Below, in pieces: positions 40,151-51,560 of a DNA stretch of 64,000 nt. Source of the stretch: Aphis gossypii (taxonomy: Eukaryota; Arthropoda; Insecta; Hemiptera; Aphididae); contig NC_065531.1 in the NCBI RefSeq assembly GCF_020184175.1, forward strand, positions 84,662,604 through 84,726,603. The letters are read 5' to 3'. The position numbers and the translations under genes are program-made. Each line of letters opens with the position of its first letter. Within the stretch, counting starts at the first letter, position 1. The notes beneath the pieces were generated by a model. The model saw only the letters and a program-made list of their open reading frames with translations. It had not been told where the DNA came from and did not search any database.

Positions 40151-40672
40151 GCATATGGGCCAAAAAAAAAAAAAATAAAAAAGGGTAGTGTCCGACGCAC
40201 CCCATTTCGCCCGCTTAAAATACGGTTATGTGACTGATCTATAGTTGATTAAGTGTGAGTTTGGTATGTTTCAGGCGGTTTATCTGAGGGAGTACCGATT
40301 GAAAAATATATTATAGTGTACCACATTTTAGGGCGAGAAACCGGTGCAACGGGTTAATGTGCCCCCATTATTGTCACATTACGGTCTTTTGGATAGCCAT
40401 AAATTAATATCAAAGGTCTATTCTCATAAACGATCGTACATCATGTCACACAATGTGGCGTTAGTGTACACATCTCTTTTTTCGCGTGTGTGCGGGAAAT
40501 AAAACGGTATACAAACCGCATTATATTGAATGAAAAAAAATTACAACAACACTACAGCCCTCGTAGGGGGGCTATGGTGTGTTTGACTATATATAGATTA
40601 TCTGACGTATAAGGAAAAAATATTTTTTTTTCGAGTCATCAAAAACGTAATATCCTTCATGTTTAACCTCGA

Positions 40673-40975
40673 ATGTTTTTTTTATATCTCGTCCTTTGTG
40701 TCCATGCGGTATGCATGCAGATTTATCGTAGCGCATCTGTTAGCCAGACGAATACGCTGGGCAAGCGAATTTACATTGGCCATTACGGTAACGGGTTCGG
40801 TCGGCGCGTCGTATCAGAGAGGGAGAAAATACACACACAAGCACAAGTATATAATATTATGTGTGTGCAGTGCGCACTCTTATATAGCTTTCTTTCTATC
40901 CCTTTAGATGCCCACCAGACGACCACCGAGTTACAGCACAAGAGTAGGTATTTGCAGCATAATATACGTTTCTAG
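40673..40975 (+). CDS. Neuropeptide-precursor-like ORF, 100 residues
   Basis: A single-exon ATG frame in a CpG-containing island. Residues 1-15 (MFFLYLVLCVHAVCM) resemble a signal peptide. Gly-Lys-Arg follows at 30-32 and Gly-Arg-Arg at 43-45. Known prohormone processing would then release QIYRSASVSQTNTL (with pyroGlu possible) and IYIGHYGNGF, both amidated. I do not know such peptides in any insect family, so this is architecture only. TATATATAG lies at 40588-40596. Weaknesses: an overlapping 82-codon ATG frame starts 14 bases earlier (40659-40907), third-position composition does not separate the two frames, and the C-terminal half has no processing sites. It could be chance. Confidence 0.25.
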   Translation: MFFLYLVLCVHAVCMQIYRSASVSQTNTLGKRIYIGHYGNGFGRRVVSEREKIHTQAQVYNIMCVQCALLYSFLSIPLDAHQTTTELQHKSRYLQHNIRF

Positions 40976-41980
40976 TTTACAACGAAGTCCTGAATTCAAA
41001 AAAACTACATAGGTATGGTTTATAAACTCACGTTCGTGCTATATTGAAACTATAGGCGGTATATAATAATATGATATTCCCCGTATACCGTTCTGAAAAT
41101 ATTATATAAATTACAATTTTCTTTTTTATATTATGTTATTAGGTATTATATATAATTTAATGTACTTATAAATTGCCAGTTTTTGTGCGTTCGTAAAACG
41201 TTATTACACGTTAGGTCCGCAATATAAGACTATTAAAACTACGAAATATAATAGGTAATAACCTATTGTAGGGGTCACCAAATAACGTCCCCGGACGAAT
41301 TAGTCTACGAGAATAGTGGTCCTATCGTATACTTTTATTGTCCGGTGTAGTCATTAAATTATTTAATACTATTGTCCGTGGTATTTCGAACTAAATAGCA
41401 TAATATATTCATTAAATAAGTTAACATTTGGTTTTCATTACGATATTAGTATACGTATTTCATAGTTAAGACAACTGTGAGGTAAAGTTTAAAAAAAAAA
41501 AAAAATAATAATATCAACTCCAATATACAGACCATATTATCCGTTTTATTCATATGTATAATAAATTTAAAAAAATATTTAATTAACTGCACTAAATCAA
41601 AGTTGAACAAATCAAATCAAATACTATTATAAGTAAATGACTACCAAACTTTTGATATTGGTTTCCTTACATAATATTTATTATTACATAACAGTTTTGA
41701 ATGCTTCTTCGAAACAAATTCTCGTATTTGAAATAGTCAATTTCTAATTATACTTTTTTGACCGACATAATAATATGTAAATATTATCGAAATAATATGC
41801 GATAATAATAGACTGAAAAATTTCTACCACAACCCAATAATTGCGTTATATTGTATTAATCATATGTGTTTCAAAATATAACTGATTGACAGATATGCCC
41901 AATTTCTTTATTTTTGCGAATATCCATATGGCTATAATATATACTTAATTGTGAGAAAAACGAGGAGAAGAACGCCGAAG
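40976..41980. other. AT-rich interval beside an island
   Basis: A/T-rich, with an A run near 41491. The preceding 40150-40660 stretch is G+C-richer but lacks a frame of its own. Nothing further is supportable. Confidence 0.4.
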
Positions 41981-41984
41981 AGTT

Positions 41985-42280
41985 ACACAAACATTACGGT
42001 GATGGTTTCGCGTGGATGCTTTTGCGCTGACTGAGCCCATTCTCGAGTATCTAACGGCGTGAGGAGTAGGGATAGAGTATAAGTATAATTCCGTAGTAAC
42101 ATTATCCTCGAACAAAGGTCACGCGTATAATGGATTTTTTGTCTACCGACGCTGAATAGCCAAACCTGTCGTCATTCATCATCATAGTCCGCCACTTTTC
42201 GCAAAAGACTTTTGACCGGAGCTCAGTTCATGTCACCTGAACCGCTCGGACGTCCCAATCACATCTTATCCATTTTTTTT
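41985..42280. other. G+C-richer island
   Basis: Dense CG words. A short plus-strand open stretch (around 41960-42028) reads EEKNAEELHKHYGDGFAWML before a TGA, without a usable acceptor. An initiator/pause-type arrangement lies at its right end. Confidence 0.3.
42223..42252 (+). promoter_or_regulatory. Initiator with pause-button-like motif
   Basis: TCAGTT at 42223-42228 (+1 at 42225) is followed at about +22 by TCGGACG (42246-42252), which fits the Drosophila pause-button consensus KCGRWCG. There is no TATA at -31. GGACGT would fit a DPE but sits 4 bases too close. TATA-less promoter by inference. Confidence 0.25.
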
Positions 42281-43750
42281 TTTTTGGGTCAAACAATTGA
42301 TTTTCAAACTATGTTGATATAGGAAAAAGACAAATGTGTGAATTGGAGACGTAAAGAAAGAAATGTCAATTTATTTTAGTCGATTCGATAGTAATCATAT
42401 CTATTTTTGATGTCCATTAATAAAGTTTCGTCAGTGACACGTCTCAGCTATTGGATTATTGGTGATGTATAGATTTAAGAAATTTTTACATAAAATTATA
42501 TTATTTTACGTTAATAACAATAAACATTTCATATCGAAAAAATTGGACTGTGCCAAATATATTATTTAGATATGAGTAATTTATGTAACTAATAATATTA
42601 ATTTCAGTTAATAAAATAAAACAGATATATAATATACACATAAATTGAAATGCATACTATTTAATGTGCTAGACAAAATATTATACATAAGCAATAAAGA
42701 TATCATAATTATTTATTTTTTAGCCAAATAACGATTTTGTTTTTATTTTTTTAACTGTTAATTTATTACACTAATAATTCGTAGAGTGTGAAGGTTGAAT
42801 GTTATTATATTCTATTTTTATATTATAAATATAAAAACGCATTTGAAATAAATACATAACTACAATTTTTAATTCATCAATAGTACAGTTAAAAATATGC
42901 TATACAACCGAATTTAAAAATCTGCTAACTGTTCGCTATACATATAATATATAATTATATATAGTTATATTATTATTTTTTAATTAACACCAGAAAATTA
43001 TGGAAACATGTATACCTAATACTTATAATTTATGTTTTTAATCAAAAATGGTTTAAGTTTAGATAACATTTGATAGAAAATTAAATAATTAATCATCCAG
43101 ATAATATATATATTATATGAATAATATAATATTGTATAGCTATATAATACAATATAATTGCTTAGTAGACAAATTTATAAAAGTTAAAATTTAAAAATTT
43201 GATCATCATTATTAACAAAATACTTATTCCAAAAAATTTTAAAGTACGATGATAACAAAATAGGCATATTATATTTTAAGTCTCAATTTGATTGATTATT
43301 TCTGATACTTAATCTGTTCACATAAATCATATTTTATTACGCAAAATAAAGAATATATAATGCATAATCTAAAAAAACTTTTTTCCTATTGAAAAAAAAT
43401 CAATTTTTAGAAATATTTTCAAGGTTAGGTTAGGTTAAACTATTCTAACGAATGATGATTAAATTATTAAAAAAATATCAACTCAACGTTATGAGATAAC
43501 AATAATTGATTATTCAGGGTATTATAATATTAATAATAGCATTATGGTAATAATATAATTGTATAAAATCATAATGACAAGTATGAATGTTACACGTTTT
43601 AACAGAGAAAAATATTGCCAACTTGCTTCTGAAATATGAACTTTAACAATGGTAAAACTTTGGATTACTATTTTCAATTTGTTCATAGTACATTGCCTTT
43701 ATGATGGTTGGAGGAAAACTGAAGGGAAACCTTTTTTACTTCTGTCGTTA
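42281..43750. other. AT-rich interval left of the tandem array
   Basis: A/T-rich, with a short interstitial run of three TTAGG telomere-type repeats near 43422-43436. A 70-codon plus-strand frame at 43649-43861 runs through a T tract into the first array unit and is not accepted as a gene. Confidence 0.4.
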
Positions 43751-43751
43751 T

Positions 43752-45080
43752 TATTACTTTTTTTTTTTTTATACAAAGCAATATTGAATGGGTCATCGGC
43801 GATGATAAAACTAAAGTTATGGTGTTCTTCGATTGTTTCTTCGGCTAGTTGCTATATTTGAGATTCTTTGATGTTGAATATTACTTTCTATCCAACTATT
43901 TGAAAAGAAGGTATTGTACTTTTTTTAGATTGTTTAATAATATACCTATAAATAATAAATATTATAAAAATTCAATAATATAAGTTTTATTTAAAAACAA
44001 TGGAACATAGGTAGCTTGTTTTTATGATTAAATATAAATCGGTTTATCGATAAGATAAAACAAAAAACCGTATGTAATATTTATTTAATCAATTTTCGTA
44101 TAATTTTAAATAATTTAACTGTTATCATTTTTTTTTTTTAGTTTTTATTAACAAAGTCAGTAAGCTGTATCAATACATTTACAATAAATATTACTTTTTT
44201 TTTTTTTATACAAAGCAATATTGAATGGGTCATCGGCGATGATAAAACTAAAGTTATGGTGTTCTTCGATTGTTTCTTCGGCTAGTTGCTATATTTGAGA
44301 TTCTTTGATGTTGAATATTACTTTCTATCCAACTATTTGAAAAGAAGGTATTGTACTTTTTTTAGATTGTTTAATAATATACCTATAAATAATAAATATT
44401 ATAAAAATTCAATAATATAAGTTTTATTTAAAAACAATGGAACATAGGTAGCTTGTTTTTATGATTAAATATAAATCGGTTTATCGATAAGATAAAACAA
44501 AAAACCGTATGTAATATTTATTTAATCAATTTTCGTATAATTTTAAATAATTTAACTGTTATCATTTTTTTTTTTTAGTTTTTATTAACAAAGTCAGTAA
44601 GCTGTATCAATACATTTACAATAAATATTACTTTTTTTTTTTTTTATACAAAGCAATATTGAATGGGTCATCGGCGATGATAAAACTAAAGTTATGGTGT
44701 TCTTCGATTGTTTCTTCGGCTAGTTGCTATATTTGAGATTCTTTGATGTTGAATATTACTTTCTATCCAACTATTTGAAAAGAAGGTATTGTACTTTTTT
44801 TAGATTGTTTAATAATATACCTATAAATAATAAATATTATAAAAATTCAATAATATAAGTTTTATTTAAAAACAATGGAACATAGGTAGCTTGTTTTTAT
44901 GATTAAATATAAATCGGTTTATCGATAAGATAAAACAAAAAACCGTATGTAATATTTATTTAATCAATTTTCGTATAATTTTAAATAATTTAACTGTTAT
45001 CATTTTTTTTTTTTAGTTTTTATTAACAAAGTCAGTAAGCTGTATCAATACATTTACAATAAATATTACTTTTTTTTTTT
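43752..45080. repeat. Tandem array: three near-identical 437-bp units
   Basis: Units begin with ATACAAAGCAATATTGAATG at 43771, 44208 and 44646 (spacings 437 and 438). All internal segments compared are identical. The differences seen are in the boundary T tract (13, 13, 14 and 11 Ts), while the internal T12 is constant. TATTAC plus the T tract precedes the first unit and ends each unit, so the junctions share that microhomology. Each unit holds one TATCGATA palindrome (44045, 44482, 44920) and, on the minus strand, a 27-codon coding-like segment after an AG. The near-absence of divergence means very recent duplication, gene conversion or an assembly artefact. Confidence 0.96.
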
Positions 45081-46590
45081 AATACTACTAAGATTACTAC
45101 GTAACCATTAATACAATATTAAATGTATATTTAAAATAATTGTAATAATAAAGATAGGTAATTTATTTTATTTTAATTTCTGAGCTATATCGTAACTATG
45201 AACTTTAAAATAATTAATATTTTGTATGCATGATAAATATCGATTTATAAAATAATAAATTATTATATATTATACAACGAATATTCAACAATAATATATT
45301 CAATAGTTTCAAAATCATTCTATATACATTATATAGTATATAGTATATTCGTATGTGTATGTAGTTTTTTCAGGTCTTGATTAACCATTGACCATTTATA
45401 TTTCTCAATAACATTAGGCCATTAGGATATTATTGTTGTTTCAATATCAGTAATAAGTATTATTCTTGTAAAAGAAACCTTTTGAAACGTGTAATCTTAA
45501 ATATAAAATTGCGAAAAACCACTAGTCAGGAAGGACTTAACAGGCTTAACTATGTTTATATAACAAGAACAGAGTTATTATATTAACTACGATTTAGTCA
45601 TTGATATTTTTAAAACTACGACCAAACATTGAAAGTCGTATTTGATTTAATATATTATATATTTATATTAAAATTTTATCCAAACAAAGTTTTATCATTT
45701 ATGAATTTTTAAATATGAAGTGTTAAAATATGATTAATTTTTATTTTATCAATGATTTATGATTTTATTATACAAGCTCGTCGTTTATTTTTAAGGATCA
45801 AGTAATGACTGTTTAACTAAAAAGATCAAATCGTTCAAGGTTAAATAAATAATTTATAAAGTTAATTATATAAAACTATGTAAATATAATTTCGTATAAT
45901 TATAAAAATGTTGTAGTAAGTACCTGATGAAAAAATGATGATTCCCTAGACTTCTCCCTAACTTTGCACTCTTCAATACATGCCCTTCTACGAAAATACG
46001 GCCACATTAATTATTGGTCCCATATACCTATGTGTATCTAACTTGCTTATATCATTCGTATATAATATATTTACGTTCATGTTTTATATTTTATAAAGTA
46101 AAGAATATAAACAAACGATATTTGTTAAGATTTTCTCAATATTTTTCCAAGTTTTATTATTACAATAGCATAAAAAATATGTTAATGTTACGCGGAATAC
46201 TTAAACACTGTAAAAAAATAGATGTATATAAATCAAATTTTTGTTTCATTAACATTTTCGTAATGATGATTAAACACCACGATGATTACAATTATTTTAC
46301 GTATAAACTTTGCCTAGGTAGACACATTACTCGTATAATTATGTCCCAGGAGTTTCATCTATAAGGATTTTAACCATCTTTCATATGCAGTTACTATGAA
46401 CTTTTGCAAGCGCCAAAAGTGTTTGAATTGGTGCATTCCACGAGTGTTTTATGTGTATGGGATCTAAAAGTGGATATACCTCCGTCGTGGCCGATACCAG
46501 TATTTAAATTCTCGTTTGCACAATTTATCTGCACGGTTCTTGTGAAAAAAAAATAAGAATATAATGCCATTTTTTTCTCTCTCTCTTTTT
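45081..46590. other. AT-rich interval
   Basis: A/T-rich. A 116-codon plus-strand frame at 46014-46364 starts at TTG, is rich in Y, F, I and K as expected from composition, and has no motif. The last 150 bases become G+C-richer and end in a long pyrimidine tract before 46596. Confidence 0.4.
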
Positions 46591-46595
46591 TTTAG

Positions 46596-46798
46596 CTCTT
46601 GTGCTAGATAAAACGCGAATATTTATGGGGTACGAAATAACCAACCGCGGTTCAATTACGACCCTCTACTACCAACATCTACCAAACCCTATTTCGAAGA
46701 CATTACCGAACGGAATGAAATTTAATGTTCTCCTCCATTCTTCTTCGGCGGTAGTGAGACTTTTCCGGCCTAGTCTCGATCTCGCGGTTTTTATAAGG
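46596..46798 (+). CDS. Possible internal exon, 203 bp
   Basis: The best acceptor of the window precedes it: about 24 pyrimidines (46571-46593), then AG at 46594-46595. The interval is open in one frame (two leftover bases, then LVLDKTRIFMGYEITNRGSI onward) and reaches a donor ATAAGG|GTATCT at 46798/46799, after which the frame soon meets a stop. The peptide contains LPNPISKTLPNGMKF and ends RPSLDLAVFIR. No domain is recognised and no phase-compatible partner exon was found nearby. The minus strand also has a shorter open frame. A single exon of a gene with long introns, or fortuitous. Confidence 0.25.
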
Positions 46799-49310
46799 GT
46801 ATCTTATGTAAATTAATTCGATATATGCAAAACTGAAATGGTGTTAGTGAAGGAATTAATTTTGATGATAGAATATAGGCAAAGCGTATCTACTATCTAT
46901 GCTATGAAGGGCAATATATATATAGTTGTATACAATATTGGAAGTCATCTAACTCCAAAAAATCGTTCATTCTCTACAATTGTTTAGTATATAATAAGAA
47001 ACTCAATTTACTTTAAGTTGTTTGCAACGCAGTTATACCGATTTACCTAAACTAAATCTAACAAAAAAAAAAAAAAAGTATTTTCTAAATCACTAAAAAT
47101 AATTCAACACACTAATGTATTCAAATGAATAAATTATTATTATCATGCAAAGCTTTTACTGATAAAATGAAATCAGTATATTTTATAAAATGTATGAATT
47201 CTGACTTAATATCCACAAAGTTAGTTTTTATAACCCAATAAATTTATAACTATAAGATTATATCATTAAAAAAAATTGTTACTCATCTTTTAGTGTTTTT
47301 TTTATGTTCAATGGTATCTATTACATATAAAATTTTATCTAATGTACAAATTACACATAAAAATATTACTTATACAATTTTCAATAACTTGAAATCAGAG
47401 TTTGTACTTGCCGTACTATAACAAATATAAATTTTTATTTTTGTTTTATTTTATCATAAGCATTTCTTTATAATACGTAACATTATATGTATCAACAATT
47501 TTTACGTCAGACCTTCAATATTTATTACCAATTTGATAATTTTAAAATTTCTATCAATCACACAATTTTTAAAAGTTAGAGTTCATTAATTAATAATTAT
47601 TTGTCCAGTTTTCCGAGACTATTTTCTTATTAGAAAATATTCTTGATATCTATATTTACATTATAGAGTATAGGCAATAAGTGAACATAGACCGTTTTGA
47701 TGATAGTGAAAATAACTTGATAAATTTAAGAACTTTTAAAATTCAAAATTGTCTTGAGGGTTATTAACTTAATTTAAATTACCTAAATATTGTGAAGTGT
47801 ATAATTAATATTCATATTTTTTATTTTTATTTACATAATTATACATGGAAATTTACATCACGGTCAAGTGTAAGATTAGATGAAAATTATAAAATAATAT
47901 ACTTTATAAGTTCTATAATATCTATTAAGACATATTCATTATTACAATATTTTCGATATAGGTATATGTATTCGATGAAACAAATAATACACTAAACTAT
48001 TAAGACAGACTAGCTCTGAGGTTTAATAAAATGAAACGAGATTTTATACATATTTTTATCTTTAAGTATACAATTTGAATGATCAAGTGTAAATCACATT
48101 TTTTAACGTGTTTCACAAAATATTAAAAATACAATCGTGAAATAACAAATTAGATTTGATTTTTTTTGTATGAGTTAATGAGCTTATATAACAATTTAAC
48201 AAAAATAAATCATAGATTTTACCCAACACTGACATTACAGAAATAATATTATACTGATGAAATGTGTTAAAATATAAGACGGCGCTTTGTATATGCAATT
48301 TTAATACAATACGTGTTGAATATTATGATTTCTTTGAATATTGTTCAAAAATCAAAATGTGCCTGTAATTTATGAATTATGATATATATTTCAGTTTTTT
48401 CACGACTTCCGTTATGTAAGAAATAATCAAAATTTTTGTCGCGAGTGTTCAATACAAATCTAAATAAATGAGAATATTTTGAGTGAATTTAAATTTTAAC
48501 GATCGGAAAGTACCTATCATATTTTGATTTGTTAAAAACAATATACCACTGTGATGACAGTAGATAACAGTAAGTACAAAAACAATATTATCCTAATTTA
48601 TTCTATATGTTATCATGTATTTATGTACATGAATATAGTTGTTTAATTCGTTTAATTATATAATTAATATGGTAGTGCCACATTTTTACTATTACAAACT
48701 CAACATTTTAAACCAAAAGCTTTAGATTTATTACTTGTTGAAAGAACTTATAAATATCTGTTAAAGCCTAGTTCTGAACATAATCTAACCTATAGGAAAA
48801 ACACTGCTCACTAACATAACAACGTTTTACACTTTAATATTACTTATTTTCGACAATGGCTGATTATCATATAACCGTGTAGATTTTATTTTATTTTTTA
48901 GATTTTACGGTCTGGACCCTTTAACAACAATAGTACATAATTCATTTACATACAATAACCAGAACAAATAATATTTTACAATATAGTAAGATTTATGGAA
49001 AAAATGTTCAAAAATTAAATTTCAGAATTATTTTGTTACCCACTGAAACTACGTTTTTATAGGAATTGATTTTAATACTAAGTGCCCGACAATTGTTCCA
49101 AATAAAATATCACATTCAGTGATAAATCAAAACTCGATTATACGAAAAGTTGAGTTAAAAAAGTATTGTAATAAACGATTCTGTGTTCTTATCGTATAGC
49201 TCTGAATAACCTACAATATAATTGTCACATAAATCATTTATTTTAATTTACGCTCTGTATTACCGCAGTGTTTACTATTTTTATACTCTTACATTTCAAC
49301 GATAAAGAGA
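46799..49310. other. AT-rich interval
   Basis: A/T-rich sequence with A and T runs (near 47060). Frames at 47792-47995 and 48113-48298 are compositionally biased and unsupported. Confidence 0.4.
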
Positions 49311-49318
49311 ATAAAACA

Positions 49319-49714
49319 ATGCCATCTATATACAAGGATGTCGTTCCGCGCACGAGGCGTTTGTGCGAGTTGTTGCCAAAGAAAAAGAGCAAAGGGTAAA
49401 ATATATACATCTCGTCTTCTTATCTTTCCGGTGTATTCGCATATAAATATATCTCAAAAAGACTATCAAGTGATATACGTACTAAGAATGACATAAATAT
49501 TTTGTAGTTTCGCTTTTTTTTCAGTCCATATACGTTGTTCTGGCTCGATTTCTACGCGAATAAATTACGTAAATCCACTTTTAAAGGCCTTCATCCTGGA
49601 CATTATGAGTACAAACATCTTCTTCAACACCCCAAAATACACAAACATATAACTCACATACATTTTACAAAACGTCGTAATTCTTATTCTATTTTATTAT
49701 TAAAATCGATTTAA
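49319..49714 (+). CDS. Putative two-exon gene for a basic 88-residue protein
   Basis: Proposed join 49319-49395 plus 49525-49714. ATG lies in the context AAACAATGCC. Exon 1 encodes MPSIYKDVVPRTRRLCELLP followed by KKKSKG. The donor is AAAGG|GTAAAA, the 129-base intron ends CTTTTTTTTCAG, and the split glycine codon (GG|T) is restored. Exon 2 continues PYTLFWLDFYANKLRKSTFK, then a His- and Lys-rich stretch to TAA. ATTAAA, a common poly(A) variant, lies 12 bases after the stop. There is no signal peptide; the charge is strongly positive. An alternative donor (TTAC|GTAAAT at 49567) could carry the frame elsewhere, so the C-terminus is uncertain. No family is recognised. The model rests on splice and frame coherence only. 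Confidence 0.3.
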
Positions 49715-49731
49715 AAGTATGGTTTATTAAA

Positions 49732-51160
49732 ATACCATATTGTACACCTAATAATATAAATTAGGTTTTACATAAAATTAAAATATAAAAGTTATAGTAT
49801 ACAATTGTTACTTAATCATGAATATTATTTTTAATCGTTGTATCTTTATAATGTTCTTGAATTTTAACAAGTTTAAAAATAAATGTCGATGAAATTCATT
49901 GTAATTTTATATTCTAAAAAAAAAAAAAACAAAAAAAAAATAACGGTTGGATAATCTATAACAACTGCACATTGTAATATTATAATTTATTATAGAAGGA
50001 CAGACTTTGATCCTGGTTTAATGTGAATTAATCACGTAATTTTTTTAGGAATCATTATTGTTCCCAACTCATAGGTAACACTTGTAGCATATAGGTCACA
50101 GGTAATAATTAAATATACGTAATATTATGTTAATATGGAAATTGTTTAATATTTTTACTGCAGTACACGTTATTATACAATATTATGTATATATTACATG
50201 CTATTATTTTCAAATAAGTTATATATTATAATTTAGTATGAATCTCGAAAGAAAATGGCTTCTTCTCTATATTCCTGTGGGAGTTGCTATGCGTATAGCA
50301 TGAAAACAAACAATAAGTTGAACAAAAAGTAATTTAAACGTACATTATACGAAAATAGCATATCTGCAGTCTGTATTCAAAGAACCATGTTTACTCAAGT
50401 TAATTATTTTCAACTTATTAATTTTCTGTTTATTTGATTTTATCTTACAGTGACATTAAATGGAAATCAAGTGAATAGTGATATTATTTTGCATCTAACA
50501 CACAAAACCATCACTTGTAACTAGATGTAACTCCACAAATATTATGAAAATAATTTGATTTTGGAACAACCATTTACATAAGCAATAAAAATCTATATAT
50601 TTTTCTTATTACGCCAACAAATATTGAATCATATGTTTTTGGTGATCACTGTTATTAACAGTAAGTTTGTTATTTAAACTAGTTATAACTAATCAATATA
50701 TATATATATATAAATATTTTTAACTTTTAAAATGTTTGGGGACCATGGAAAATTTAACAACTAGGTTTGTTTTTTGTATATTCAGTTCATGAAATATAAA
50801 ATATGCTAAAATAAAACTTAAAATAAACACTTGACTATGAGTTACATTAACATTTTTAATTATTTTTTTTTCATTTTGTAGATAGAATCTGTTTATAATC
50901 GTTTCTAGAATATTAGGTATAAAATAATGAATTACAATTTCGTTTTATAAAAAATTTACGAATATTCCATTGTAACAAACTCAACTACAATAACATTTAT
51001 CATATATTTTTATTATTTTTAGTTTATACAAAAAATATAAAAAAAACATTGAATTAAACTAGCAACTTTTAGACTAATAATATTTTCACTACATTTTTGG
51101 TCCATCTGGTAAATAAAAATCACAATGGCTTAGATGTCTGAAATATGATATTATAAATAT
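49732..51160. other. AT-rich interval
   Basis: A/T-rich with A runs near 49917-49940 and (TA)n near 50696-50711. No gene is supportable. Confidence 0.45.
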
Positions 51161-51162
51161 AT

Positions 51163-51206
51163 ACACACACACACACATATATATATATTATATATATATG
51201 TGTGTC
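51163..51206. repeat. AC/AT compound microsatellite forming a hairpin
   Basis: An (AC)n run passes into (AT)n and then into GTGTGT. ACACACATATATATAT (51171-51186) is the reverse complement of 51190-51205, giving a 16-bp stem with a 3-base loop. Confidence 0.85.
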
Positions 51207-51289
51207 GTTATCATGTTAACTGCGCAATACGTAATAATATTTAAAAGCTATCGTCACACGAGTACGTAATAAAAGTCTACTGATAATCG

Positions 51290-51560
51290 TAAGAGGGTCG
51301 GAGAGTGAGCACAATCCCTTTCTTTTGGAAAACTGGAAAGTCAAGAAATCGGTCTCTCAGGACTCGTAAAACAGGACATCTCCTTTACTCTTCTATCCAG
51401 TTTTCCACTATACAAAGAGGGTAGTGAATTCGCTATTTTTTTCCCGTAGGAATATTTTTCGGCGGAAAATTGAACGCAGAGTCTTGAGTTTTTACCACTG
51501 ACAGAACAGTTATCTTGCAACAGAAGGATGGAACAGATGCAAAAAGTCACTACATTTTAT
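51290..51560. other. G+C-richer island
   Basis: Contains GTTTTCC/GGAAAAC words and a minus-strand 69-codon frame (51550-51341, GTG at the start) with four cysteines and no recognisable domain. No paired splice sites. Unassigned. Confidence 0.22.

Noticed and set aside
43422..43436. TTAGG repeats suggesting telomeric DNA
   Set aside because: Only three copies, far too short for a telomere. A brief interstitial occurrence.
46014..46364. 116-codon plus-strand frame
   Set aside because: Starts at TTG. At this A/T content a frame of this length is plausible by chance, and there is no domain or signal.
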